This document shows, piece by piece, positions 24,482 through 37,305 of a stretch of 64,000 nt of DNA. Under the pieces are notes generated by a model. The model worked only from the letters and a program-made list of their open reading frames with translations, searched no databases and was not told where the DNA came from. The position numbers and the translations under genes were made by a program. This DNA is from Opeltia flavorubescens (taxonomy: Eukaryota > Ascomycota > Lecanoromycetes > Teloschistales > Teloschistaceae). The stretch's first letter is position 1, and each line of letters begins with the position of its first letter. The stretch is taken from positions 930,001-994,000 of the forward strand of contig KE546974.1 in NCBI GenBank assembly GCA_000442125.1, in the 5' to 3' direction.

Positions 24482-27400
24482 GATACCGGTGATAAATAAA
24501 ACTATTAGCTTCTAATAGTAAGTTCTTTCTCGCTAATAAGCGGCTTTTTAGTTTATTCCTACTATTTAATATTAATATTAGTATTATTAGCGGCTTTATT
24601 ATAGTTTAAAGCCGATTCTAGGCTAAAATATTATTTATACTTTTCTACTAGTACTTTAATATTATTTAAATAGTATTTAAATATTTATTAATTATTTTTA
24701 GATTTATAACTAATTTAATAAATAAAGTATTAAATAAAAAAATTTCTATTTTTATAAATATAACGCTTATAAAGAATTTATTTAATTTTAAACTATTTAT
24801 TATTATTAATAATAACTAAAGATATAAATATAAAATAATATTAATAGAAATTATCGCTAAAACTAATAATAAACTTTAAATATACTACTAATATTATATT
24901 ATAGAATTTTATAAAAGGTAGTAATTCTAAATAATAAACTAATAATTTAATACGTTCGATAATTTTAAAAAGGCCTATTAGTTATTATTTAATTTTTTTA
25001 GAAATAAATTTTAATATATTATAGCTTTAATATAAGTATATTTCTATAAAATTACTAATTTTAGAATAAACTAGTTAGTAGTATATATTATAATATTTTT
25101 TTATTTTTATTATAATAAAAGTAATAATATTTTTAATATTAATATATATAAACCGGTATTCTTTTATAGTTATTAATACTATAGTATTCCGTTTTATAGA
25201 TATATTTATAGATTTACTAGCTTTTAAAATAATTAGATTATAGTAATAAACTATCTATATTATAATTAAAAAAGTAGTTAGTTTTTTAATAAAAGCGTTA
25301 GCGGGAGCTTTAAAGCTTATTATATCTTTTAATTAAATAATTTATTTAGAATTTAATAGATATAAAGAATTTAATATTTTATAAGTTTTAAATTTAAATA
25401 ATATTTAATTAGATATATTAAATATAAAGCTATAGTTTATAAATCTATTAAAAGCCGCTAATATTTATAAAAGAATAATAGACTATAATTTAAAATCGTT
25501 TAATATAGTAATATAATAGTATATAATAATTTTAGCGGTTTAATTGAACCGTTTTAATATATTATTAATTTACGGGTATTAAATAATAGAATATTATAAA
25601 TCTATTTTTAATACTTTAAATATTAAATACTATAATTAATCTATAAATTTTTCTTCGCGATTTAAAATTATTATTTATAATACGCCTTAATTTAATTTTA
25701 TTAGTCTATTTAATAGTAATTCGGCCTATTATTTACCGTTTTAAATAGTCTTTTTAAAAATATAGATAATTATTTTAATAAATTTATTTATTATTAATAT
25801 ATAATAGTTATATCCTTTATATAATTTTAATAAAATAAAAATAAAATCGATAATAAATATATAAAATAATTTTATTAGATTAAATACTAGTTATAAAGCT
25901 TTATATAAGCGGTAATAAAATATTTAATTAATTTAATATTATAAATAGTAGTAAATAAACTTATATAACTTTTTTAATATATTATATATATAAAAGCTTT
26001 TTATTAAATATTTATACGTATATATATAACTAAAATAGCCTATTTTATTATATACTAGCTAGAATATTTTCTTTTTTATATTTATAGGTATTATTAAGCG
26101 TAAACCTCGTTTATTATTATTAAAATAAAATAGCGCGTTAATAATATAGTATATTAGTTTAATAATATTATTATCTAGCTATATACTAGCTTTAATAGAT
26201 TCTTTAATTTTAATTTAACGGCTTTTTTTTATATATTTATTAATTAATCGTTAATAGAGTTTAATTAATATTTTTATTAGGTTTATTAAAAAGTAATATA
26301 TTATAAAAGTATTTATATTGAGTAATTCGTCTATTTTTAAATAATATTTATAATTAATAAACTTTAATAATATATTTAAAATTATATTTATAATTTTAAA
26401 TTTATAATAGATATTAAATTTAAATTATTAAAAGTATTCGAAAGCTAATATTAAATAAAAGTTAAACTTTTTTATAAATATTATATTTAGGTTAATTTAA
26501 TATAAAATATTAATTATAGTAAAATAGTTTATATAAATAATAATAATATATTTAACTATTTTAATTATATAATAGATCTTTTTAAAAATTTAAATAATAT
26601 CTATAATTATTAATTTTATAGATTAATAACGTATTTTAATATTTAATAATAAATAATTAAGAAATAAAATCGATTATTTAAATTTTTATTTAAGTTTTTT
26701 ATCTATTTTATAGGTAGCTCCGTTTAAATTATAATAAATATAAACTATAAAATCGAATTCTTTACTAGTATCTAGATTTATATATAATATTAAGTTTTTA
26801 TTAAAATAGACTAGAATTAATAATAATAAAAAGAGCTTTTATAGATAATAGAATATATTAGATTTTTTAGATATAAGTACTATTAGTAGATTTCGGGTAG
26901 TAGCCTATTTATAAGTATTATTTTTAATAGTAATATCGCGGTTTATATATATTTTATACTTTTAAAATATTTTAATAATAATTATATAATTATTAATATA
27001 TTATTAAAATTAGTTTATTATATTAAAATATTTTTTAAATTATTAAAATATATATAAAAATAAAAGCTTTATTATTACTTTTAGTTTATCTTTTATAATA
27101 ATAAGTTTAAAGGTATTAATCTTCTAATTTAATAGATATATAGATATATAGTTAATAAATAATTTTATAAATAATAAATATAGATTTATAGTATTAAATA
27201 TACTAAAAATCTAATTAAAATACTCTACGTATTTTTTTATTAAAAAAGAAAATATTATAATATTATTAATATAAATTTTATAAAAAAAATAAAATAAATA
27301 AAAAATCCTATTTATTATCTATTATATATAAACTAGTAAATTCTAGTAACCTATTATTAGTATTTTAAATATTTTTTACCCTCGATATAATTCTATTATT

Positions 27401-30400
27401 AGATAATAGCGGTATTATTAATTAACTTATTATCAATAAAAAAAAACTTATAAAGTTTACTATAAAAGAAACTTTAATATTATAAATTTATATTAGAATT
27501 TCTATTTATAATAAAATTAAATAGATATTTAATACTATAATTTTATTAAATACTCGAATATTAATAATAATACGGTTTTTAAAACTTTAATCGGTTTTTT
27601 TTTAAATTATAAAGTAAAGAAATAAAAATAAAATAGTTATAATAATTTATTCTATCCGATTTTATTTATAAAATTTATTAAAAACTTTATTAATAATTTT
27701 TTTTTTATAAATACTAATAAAGTATATATAGGCTTATTTAGGTTTATAAATCTACTTTTAATTCTCTATTAATAGAATATTTATATACTTTAACTCTAGT
27801 ATATTAATTATATTATCGGTATCTTACTATAAACGCGGGTAACGTTTAATAAAAGTAATTAAAATAACTCGTTTTATTTATATCTTTAAAATTATTATTT
27901 TAATAAAATATATTATTTTTATCTAATAATTAGAATTAATAAATAGTATATTAATAGTATTTAAGGTTATAATAACTTTTATAATAGCTGCTATATAGCG
28001 TTTAAATTTTTTTAAAAACTATTTAAACTTTCGCTTTAATACTTTAATAATTAATTTAAAATTTTTTAAATTAATTTAATAGTATTTATTAGCTTTATAT
28101 TTATAAATAGTACCTAATTAAATTTTTATAACTAATTAGATAGAAAATAGCTAATTATTCCGAATATAAATTTATTTAAATATATAATCTATAATATATA
28201 TATAGCTAGTAAAAATATTAAAAGTTTTTAGTTTATAAATAAAATTACGGTTTTATAAAAGGTTTATAAATTTTTAATATAAACTAGCGATTTTAATAGT
28301 TTTAATAGTATATAATAATATTATAATATATTAAATACTATAAATAATAGTATTTATTCTAATATCTTTAATATTAATAATAATTAGTATTATTATCTTA
28401 TTATAGGAATTAATAGTTATTATATTTATAAAGAAATATATATAAATATTTTTAAATTTTATAATATCGATATTAATAAATATATTAACGCTTAAATCGT
28501 CTACTAGATAAAGCTCGTATATAATAATAATAAACTTTATAGCCCCTTTATTAAATATAAAAATTTTAATAATTATAAATTTAATAATATTATATTATCT
28601 TTTACTAATATGTTTAATAATTATAAAAATTAGTATTTTCTATATTATAGTATACGGTAGCTATTTTAATAAAAATTTTTAATTAATTAAATTTATTATA
28701 TAGTCTATATTTTAATAAAAGTTGAAATTTTTAATAATTAATTATAAGCGAATATTTACGGTTATATAACGGTATTTTTAAAAAGTAAAATCTACTATAA
28801 ATATATCCTTTATAATTAAATAAATTAACTAGAATACCTTTAATAATAGCTACTTAATAACCTCTAGTTTAATAATTTCTAGTGTATTTTTAAATAGTTT
28901 AACTAGTTTAAAATAAATTTATACTAAGATTAATAGAATATTTAGCTTAATAATTAATTTAATTATAGTAATTATAATTAAAAATAGTTTTTTATTATAA
29001 CCGGAGCGTAAATACTAATATAGTATATTATTTAATTTAAAATTTTCGTTATATTTATTATATTAATATATTTTAACTAATTTAAGTTCCGCGCGCTTTT
29101 TTATAATAATATAGAATTCTATAATATTATTATATTAATTAAAATCTTTAATAGTAGTATATAGAATTTTATTAAACTTTTTATTTATTATATATTTAGT
29201 TTTAATAAAATTCGTTAATTAATAAAAACTATTTTTATAATTTTAATACTACTCTATTTTATTATTTAAAATATATTCACTAAAAGCTTTCTATTAAAAA
29301 AAAGCTCGTTAATTATTTAGCTAGCGGTTTTTATATAAATTCCGGCTATTATTATACTATTAATAGTTATAACTTTACTAGTTTTTAGTTTAATTTTATT
29401 ATAGCGGAATAATTATTTTAAACGGAAACTACTAATAATTATTTTAAATAATACGCTAATTATTTTATATATTAGGCTTACTTTTAATTAATAGAATTTA
29501 TAAAGCTATAAGAAAATTCTAGTATTAATATATAATAAAAAATATATTTAGTTACTTTTTTTATATATAGTTTAAGTATATAAATAGATATTTAAATATA
29601 TAAAAGGAGTTATTTTATAGTGGTTAATATACTATTACTTTTTTATATTATTTATTTTTATTTTCTTATAAAAAGTTTAATTTTAGCGTTTTATAGTTTT
29701 TATTATTATTATAAATATTAAATTAATTGTTTTTTTTCTTTTAAAAAAACTTATAAAAGGTTTTAATAGTAGTTATTATAGTTTTATTTAAAATTAATAT
29801 TTATAATCGAGCGTTAAGATATTTAATATTAATTATTATTTAAATACTTTATTAAGTATTATTTTTATATTACTTATTTTTAATAATAATATTATTAAAA
29901 TATTTTAAAAGGTTTTTTTAAACCTATATATTATTAATAATATAGTATATTTATTCTAGTTATATTAATATAATAAATAATAGCTCGTTAAAATAGTTTT
30001 TAAAAGAATTATACTATGATTTAATATTTTTACTTAATTATAGCGATTTATAAATAGATATATAAATTATAATAGTAAATTATATAACTATTTCGCTTTA
30101 TAAATTAAAATCTAGATTATAATCTATTAATAATATTTCTATTATTTTATATTTAATTTTTATATATTATATAAAAGCGTATATATTATAATAAATATTA
30201 TATAATTTTATAGATTTTATAGACTATTTATTACTATTTAATTAAAATAAATTAATATTATAAACCTTCTATTACTATTTAGTAATAACTAGTATAATTA
30301 TTAGATTTACTAGTATAGTAATTAGTTAATTTTAAAAATTCTATATAAAAAATTCTAGTAGTTAAACTAGACGGGTATTTATAAATAGTTATTTATTTAA

Positions 30401-31252
30401 AAGAATTTACTACTATTATAACGAATTATTATTATTTATAAATCCACTCTATTATTATTATAATAGGATTTCTACTATATTTAATAGCGGTATAATACTA
30501 TTTTCCGATTTTAATAAATAAAATAAATTAGATTTAGTATTAGAAAATATATAATTTTATTATTTAAATATATTAATAAATTTAGTAATATTTATAAATT
30601 TATTAAATTATTATAAGTTTTTTAGCAAGTCTAGAAAGTAAAAATAAAAATTTAAACTATTTTAAATAAAATCTATAACTAGCTTTTAAATATAAATTTT
30701 GAAGTTTTTATTTTTAAAAATTATAATAGTATTATTATAAAAATCGTTTATTATTTTAATAAAAATCTATAAATATTTACTTTAATTTATAGGGTAAGTA
30801 GTAATAAAAGCTATACTAGTTTAAATTACCCGGCTATTAGAAGATTTCTATATTAAAGAATAGTATAGGCCTGGATTTTTTTTATAAATATAGTCGATAT
30901 AAGCTTTAAAAATTATTATAAAAGCCTAATCCTATTTTAAAAACTATTTAATATACTTTTAGAGCTTTTTAATATAGAAGATAATTATAATATAAGCTAG
31001 TATAATAATAAAATTAATTAGATTCTTTAAATTATCGTAGAAAATATTTAGAATTTTATTAAAAGAATTAAAAATTAGGGTATATTTTAATTAATTCTAT
31101 TAACCGAGTATTAATATAGAGGCGGTAGTTTAGTAGATAAAAAAGCGCTAGACCTATCTAGAATATCTAGTATTATATAATAGTTAATAGTATATATTTA
31201 TAAAAATTAATAGTATTTTATTTTATATAAGTTACCTTTAATTACTATTATT

Positions 31253-31457
31253 TATTATATAGTTGATATAAAATAATAATATTATATTAAAAGTAAAGAA
31301 TTATTTATTTATAGAATCTATAACGAAATAAATATAGGCGCTAAATAGCGCTAAACCTAACTGGGTAAATATATATAAAAGGCCTCCTTCGAGTTACAGT
31401 AGCTATTCAGCTTTACCTGCCTTATCAGCCTTCTACTTATACGGTATGGCCGCAATA
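31253..31457 (-). repeat. LTR of family A copy 2 (right)
   Basis: A 205-bp terminal repeat. It retains CAGCTTTACCTGCC, CAGCCTTCTAC and CGGTATGGCCGCAATA, clearly less altered than its left partner. Confidence 0.9.
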
Positions 31458-31613
31458 AATATTATACCAATTTTAGACTAATTTTTAACGGATATTTTAA
31501 CCGATTTTAAGCTAATATTATACTAATTCTAGGCTGAACTTTTAGCGGATATATTAGCTAACTTTAGGCTAATATTATATTGACTTTAGACTAAATATTT
31601 AACCGAAGTTAAG
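31458..31613. repeat. 57-bp tandem array, right part
   Basis: Continues the array interrupted at 24,276: the rest of unit three, unit four at 31,500-31,556 and unit five from 31,557. Units here keep more C and G (CTAGGCTGAACTTTTAGCGG). About five units existed before insertion. Confidence 0.8.
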
Positions 31614-34600
31614 TCTAATTTAAGCTAGCTAGATAAGCGTTATATACGCCGGAATAATAATTATTAAAATAAGTCTATATATTTTTATTAATATAATATA
31701 AAAAATATAGCCGTGAATACTTTATATTCTCTAATCTAACCCGATATATATTAGTTTATAAAGCAATTAAGATACTATTAATAAAAAGAATAAAATTTAT
31801 AATACTATAAAGCGAGATTTAGCTAATAAAAAAATTGGAAAAGTTTTCGTATAAAATATAAATAAAAATAGAGATTATTAATTAATATAATACGGATTTT
31901 ATATTTTAATTATATAACTTTTATATTAAAAATAACGGCAGTAATAATTCTAATTTTATAGATATTAAATTTAATAAAATTACTATTTTAAAAAAATATA
32001 ATATATTTCCGATTATTTTATTTATATAATTTTTATTAATATTATAATAATAACACTCGGCTAGTCTATAATTTAACCGAGAATAATACTATTTTTATAT
32101 TTTTAAATATATTATTCTTAACTTTAAAAGATATTATTTTTATAAATAATATATTATATAAATAAACTTTCTATATATAAACGGGTAAAGATATTAGTAA
32201 TATTATATTTATTTATTTTAAACTCGACCGTATATAATTACGTAATTATTATCGCCGTATTTTATAATTAATAAACCCCTAAAATATCTATTTTCTATTT
32301 AAAAATAGAAGTATTGAAAAAATTATTTAATATTCTAATAAAATTTATTAAATAAAAAATACTATTAATATTTTATTTCGCTCCCGCGATTATTAAAAAA
32401 ATTAAAAGGATAAAATTTATTTAAAAGATATAGACTACTATTAAAAATTAATATAGTATAATATTATTTTAAATATCTACTATAATAATTTTATAATTAT
32501 AAATTTCTACGTTTTTAGTAAAATAGCTAGTAACCCTAATTTTAAATATAAAATATTCTATTATAATATTATTAAAATAAACCGCTTTTTATTAAATTAT
32601 ATACTTTTTAAATCTAATTTAATCTATATTTTTATCCGCGTGGAGAATAATAAAAATTAGCGTATTTATTATAAAATATATACAGACGAATAATAATAGA
32701 TAATATAGGGTAGAATCTATTTTAAAAATACTATTATATCTATAATTATTTATATAAATAAAACGGTTATATTATAATATTAAAATAATATTAAACTCTA
32801 TACCGTATATATAATAATTAGTAATCTCGACTATAGTATCTAGAAATCTTAAAAGCGCTCTAGGTTTCTATTTCTAAGCCTCCTTCTATTTATAAAAAAT
32901 AATAAAAAATTTAAGGAAGAAATTCGGGTAGATATCTACTACCTCGAATTATTTAAAATTTTTAAACGTATATTATATCTGGAATTATAAAGAGAAGATT
33001 TATACTAATAATATTTTCTAATAATTCAAAATCTAGTACTATAAAGGCTTAATATTCTTTATATTAATAATTAAACTCGGAAGTATTATTTAATCCTTTT
33101 AATAATAATAACGGACTATTTAAAATAATACTTAAATTTTTATATTAAATAAAATTGTTATTATTTTTTATATTAAATTAAATTAATAAAATATAAAAAG
33201 CTTTTAAAAATTTTTAAACTTTAAATATATTAATATAAAATAATAAAAATCTAAAAATAATAAATAAATCTATTATATTATAATCGCGATATAGCTAGAT
33301 ATAAATAAAATAATTTTATTTAACGCTATTACTATATAAATATATATACTATTTTTATAATTAATATATTATATTAACTCTTTAAAGGGATTATTATAAA
33401 GCTAATTATCTAAATATACTAATTAACTAAAAATCTATTAAATTTATACCGGGTTCTTTAAAAATAAAAGATCGGATTAAAAAAAATACTATTAAAATCT
33501 ATTATAAGTATATAACTAGACTATCGCTTTTATTAAATATTGAAATTTAAATATTTTAAACTTTTTAAATACTTTAATTGAATAGTAATATTAAATAATA
33601 ATAAATAAAAAGTTATAATATAATAAATTATTTTAATAAATACCCCTTTTTTATTATATATAAATTTAAAAGCCGTCCTTTATATAAAAGCTATTAATAG
33701 TTTTATTATATTTACCTAGTATAAATTTTATAATATAAAAATACGATACTATTTAACTTATAAATTAAATTTTATTAATAAATTTCAATATATCTTCTAG
33801 TAATATTAACCTATTAATACTATTAATCTCGATATTAATAACTTTAATAACTATACTTTTAATATATCGAAATTTCATTTTATAACCTACTTTACCAAAT
33901 ATATAAAGTAGTATAAAAGTATATAAAACTTCGATTTCTCCTAAAATAAAATAATATATATTTAATATCTAAAAAAACCGTAAAATCGGTCGAATAAAAA
34001 TAAATAGTTTAAAAAATAAATCCTATATAATAATATTATCGCGATAAATATAATAGCTATATAGAATAATATTAATATAATATTAGATATTATTATAGTT
34101 TATTAGGTATATAATAAATTCTAGGATTAAGTAATATAAATAAACTAGAAATAAATAAATTTATATAAGTTATTAAACTTCTATTATATAAAATTTATAC
34201 CTATAATTATTTATAATATTTTATTAAACTAATTCCCTATAACTAAAAAGTTTATATATATACTAGTAGTTTTTATTAGAGAAAATTGTAATAAATAGGC
34301 TGGTATATAAATTCCTATATTTATCTAACGCCGGAAAAATCCAGATTTAAATTAAATAGAATTGTTTTTTATATTTATTTATAAAACTATAATCTATTAA
34401 ATATATAATAATAAAAATAACCGCGATCTAAATCAATGGATAAAAAATCTAATATAAGATACGATAAATTAGCGAAATAAAAATAAATATTATAAAAATT
34501 ACGTTTAAATTAATAATAATATAATAAAATTATAATAATCTAATTTAAAAGTATTAAATATATTAATTAATTGTATTTAATTAATTATTATTATCTATAA

Positions 34601-35035
34601 TTATAACTATATAAATAAAAATAAATAATATAAAATTTATAAAAGAATTTTAACCAGCTTTTATTATATATTAAACTAAAAAAAGATTAATCCTATATAT
34701 AAAATATAAAAAATTCTTTTTAATTAAAGTATTTATTTTTATAAACTTTAAAATATTTATATATTTAATATATATAATATTATTTAAAGTATATATATTA
34801 TTTTTATAAAAATATTTAAATAATATTATATAAATAATTTTATTAATTAAAATTAATATAATATTATTTTCAACCCGAATTTTTTAAATAAAGGAAAAAA
34901 AATAGTTAAAAAATATACTAGAAATCGACTATATAAGTATATTTTTTAAAAGTAAAAACTATAATTAAATTTTAAAAAGATTAAAAGTTTTAAATATATA
35001 ATATAAATATTACTAAAAACTATATATTTAAGTTT
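31614..35035. other. Unassigned degraded DNA
   Basis: About 3.4 kb of RIP-altered DNA with no surviving frame and no partner copy that I could find in the window. A slightly less AT-rich stretch at 32,830-32,960 holds clusters such as AAAAGCGCTCTAGGTTTC and AAGCCTCCTTC, possibly the remnant of a coding region, but no domain is recognisable. A 13-base match to the alpha SINE B-box region at about 34,919 (ACTAGAAATCGAC) is too short to call. Confidence 0.4.
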
Positions 35036-35100
35036 AAATTTAGGCTGAATTTAAATTAAATACCGGTTAAATACCGGTTAAACCCTAATCTAAAAGTTAG
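35036..35100. repeat. Minisatellite-like stretch with 12-bp motif
   Basis: Contains TTTAAATTTAGGCTGAATTT followed by two units of AAATACCGGTT. It resembles the reverse complement of the 12-bp units at 11,436-11,471. As at 11.4 kb, it lies roughly 300-400 bp from a copy of dispersed repeat S. Confidence 0.5.
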
Positions 35101-35455
35101 TTTATTAGCTAGTATATATTTTAATTATAGTTGTATTAGTTTATAACGCGTTTTTATTTAGATTTCTATTATATTAATATTTTTTCTTCTAATTTTATAT
35201 TCTATTATTTACTTTTAACTTTCCTTTATATTCTTTACTATTATCTATTTTACTTTATTATATATCGGTCTCCTTATTAGATAATCTATATATTTATATC
35301 AATAGCGTCTTATTATTAAAAAAAAAATTTAAAAACTATAAATACTAATAGTTTTAACTCGGCCTTGTTAATAAATTAGAATTTTTTATTTAAAAGCGAA
35401 AAAAAGGTATTTAAAAAGATTAAAAAAATAAAATTAATAAATATAATATTATTTA
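35101..35455. other. Unassigned degraded DNA
   Basis: About 350 bp, pyrimidine-rich on the plus strand at 35,160-35,290, directly left of the unmutated island. Nothing recognisable. Confidence 0.4.
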
Positions 35456-35838
35456 CTAGCATTGGGCCACCGTCCCATTGGGATTTTGCTGCTAGCAGCT
35501 GGCAGCTGGTAGGGCTGGCAACTGGTAGGGCTGCCAGCCAGCGCAGTACAGCCAGAGCTTCTACGCGCTATAACGCCACCAATTTTAATCTGATTTCCAA
35601 AGTTTTTATAGTATTGGAATACGCTTATCAAGCGCTTCAAAATGAGCTACTATGCATGCTGCTGTGCACGAAACTGACGATGTTATTTAACTGCAAAAAA
35701 CCAGCTGTTTTGATGGTTGATAGGGGTAAAAATAGCCTAACCGAAGTAGGATCTGCAAACGTTCGATACCAACCGATAAAGTTTATACTTATTTCGGGTC
35801 GGGAAGCCGATAAAGGACGTTTTTCAATATATATATAA
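35456..35838 (+). other. Unmutated island: dispersed repeat S, intact-looking copy
   Basis: About 380 bp with ordinary base composition and many CA and TG dinucleotides, bounded sharply by RIP-altered DNA. It is the inverted, better-preserved relative of 11,780-12,150. One plus-strand frame stays open from the left edge to a stop at 35,836-35,838, about 127 codons. From 35,614 it would read 74 residues beginning at a TTG (the rest is LEYAYQALQNE, a Leu/Cys-rich stretch with LLCTKLTML, then a charged tail). The minus strand also has a 63-codon open frame (35,640-35,449), again without an ATG. With no early ATG on either strand, neither is a convincing gene. The related copy shows similarity in the same plus-type frame, but substitutions are not concentrated at third positions. 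A tRNA-like B box (GTTCGATACC) lies at about 35,760. It could be a recent short insertion, a SINE-like unit or a leftover of single-copy DNA. Function unknown. Confidence 0.6.
35506..35537. repeat. 16-bp tandem pair with TAGGGCT core
   Basis: CTGGTAGGGCTGGCAA and CTGGTAGGGCTGCCAG stand side by side within a CTGGCAG-rich, partly palindromic stretch (35,490-35,542). The same TAGGGCT core builds the 18-bp array of the related repeat at 12,061-12,150, on the same strand of the window even though the two repeats are otherwise inverted. Confidence 0.75.
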
Positions 35839-37003
35839 TAAAATCTTTAATTATATTTTTGTATATTAAAATTAATAATTCTTTATATTTTAAAATATAT
35901 ATTACCCTTTTACTTTAAAACGAATATTATTAATATATCGGTCTAGTTATTATTTCTAGTATTCAACTATTTTCTATAATCTACTCTATTTATAAATAAT
36001 AAAGCTATTTTTTTTTACTAATTTAAATCTTTTCGCGGTAATAAACGTTTTTTTATAATATTACTTTACTTTACTATAAATAAATAACAGTAAAAAAATT
36101 CTAATAAATTATATTAGATAAGTACCCGCTAATAAAATAAAACCTCGGAATTAATTAAAAATTAAAAAATCGTCTATATAATTAAATAAAAGCTTTTAGA
36201 AACTTTAATTACTACAATAAATAACTTTAAATATAATATTTAAGCTAATTTTATTAGTATAACCTGCTTAGATAAGTTTATAAAGAAGATATAGAGTAAA
36301 AAAACGGAAATAATAGCTAAAAGGTCTATAACGGTTAATACTGGAGCGGCGCCTGGATTTAAAAAAAGTTAAAAGATATTATAAATTATCTAATTATATA
36401 TATATTATAAATCGCTTTTTTATAGTAGATTTATTAAATAATCTTCGATATTAAATAATATAGAAAATTCGAGGAATTATTAAAATCTAATATTATCTAC
36501 CGGCTAATAATCGATTTAATTAAATAATTTCATATAATTTAATAAATAATAAATAGTATTATAATTATAGTAATAATATAAATTGTTAATATTATTTTAA
36601 TATATTTTTTATTTAATTTTAGTAATTTAAATTATTAAACTGTTTTTTAAATAAATTATTTATAAAATATATAACTATTTTATTTTTTAATAATAAGAGA
36701 GACACGTTTATAAAAAAATTAATAAAGTATATATTTAATCTATTAGTAGGATCTACTATTATATTAATATATATAATAAGCTATTATATTTTAAAAAGGT
36801 TAAGATTAAATTATAAAGAATAAATTATATTTAAAAATAAAAATATTACTAGTAATTTCTATTTAAAATTTATAAATATTTGGTAAAACTAATATATTAG
36901 CTAGATAAAACTATAGGGCGATATTAAAAAATTATAGGACGAGTTTACGCCGGAATATAAAGAGAAAATCTAAAAGGCGCTTTTAAAACTAATTAAAAAA
37001 GCT
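35839..37003. other. Unassigned degraded DNA with a less-mutated pocket
   Basis: About 1.2 kb of mostly RIP-altered DNA between the island and the family B element. Around 36,255-36,365 a few CA and TG dinucleotides and GC clusters survive (ATAACCTGCTTAG, ACTGGAGCGGCGCCTGG). No frame or known motif was recognised. Confidence 0.4.
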
Positions 37004-37008
37004 ATTAA
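37004..37008. repeat. Target-site duplication, left (ATTAA)
   Basis: ATTAA here and at 46,233-46,237 flank the family B element exactly outside two LTRs of equal length. Confidence 0.85.
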
Positions 37009-37305
37009 TATTACCCTCAAGCTATAAAAGCAGTTAGTATTCGGACTCCAGGTGGAAATTATATAATAGAGACAATATATTAAGTTACTAGTATAGCGGG
37101 CCCTTTAAAGAGCCTAAGCGGGATTATTTAAATAATTACTATCTAGTATAAAGTAAATATATTTTTAGATATATAGTAATCCCTTTTATTTTTTATTAAA
37201 AAATAAAAATTAATTTTTTAAGATATCTAAATATATATATTATAAATAATTCTTTTATAAAAGTTTACGCTTTTAAATTAGTTTAATTATATCTAGTATA
37301 TTATA
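37009..37305 (+). repeat. 5' LTR of family B element
   Basis: 297 bp, equal in length to 45,936-46,232. It shares AAGCTATAAAAGCAGTTAGT, TGGAAATTATATAATAGAGA, AATAATTACTATCTAGTATA and the end TATATTATA. The terminal dinucleotides are RIP-altered. A TATAAAAG box-like string occurs near its left end. Confidence 0.9.

Larger units (their letters stand above)
24277..31457 (-). mobile_element. Ty3/gypsy chromovirus fossil, family A, copy 2
   Basis: A second whole-length, badly broken member of family A, 7,181 bp, coding on the minus strand and in the same orientation as copy 1, which ends 570 bp to the left. Both LTRs are 205 bp, and the flanking AATAT (24,272-24,276 and 31,458-31,462) is the target duplication. 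Parts by alignment: chromodomain-like segment near 24.6-24.8 kb, integrase near 25.4-26.0 kb, reverse transcriptase near 27.1-27.9 kb (catalytic box at about 27.27 kb), gag towards 30 kb. It is the most RIP-eroded of the three copies, with very many breaks. It inserted into the third unit of a 57-bp tandem array, which continues on the far side. Confidence 0.9.

Noticed and set aside
34910-34990. Fourth alpha SINE copy
   Set aside because: Only a 13-base match to the B-box region and a vague A-box-like stretch; the body motif is absent.
35449-35640. Minus-strand 63-codon open frame in the island as a small gene
   Set aside because: It begins at TTG, has no ATG, includes the tandem CTGGCAG-rich stretch in low-complexity form, and the frame with similarity in the related copy is on the other strand.
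35713-35770. RNA polymerase III promoter (A and B boxes) proving the island is a SINE
   Set aside because: The B box match is fair, but the A box has a mismatch at a conserved position and the boxes are not conserved in the related copy.
35614-35838. Plus-strand 74-codon frame as a confirmed gene
   Set aside because: The apparent start is TTG, there is no promoter or intron evidence, and the related copy is interrupted and shows no third-position bias. It is kept only as part of the island description.
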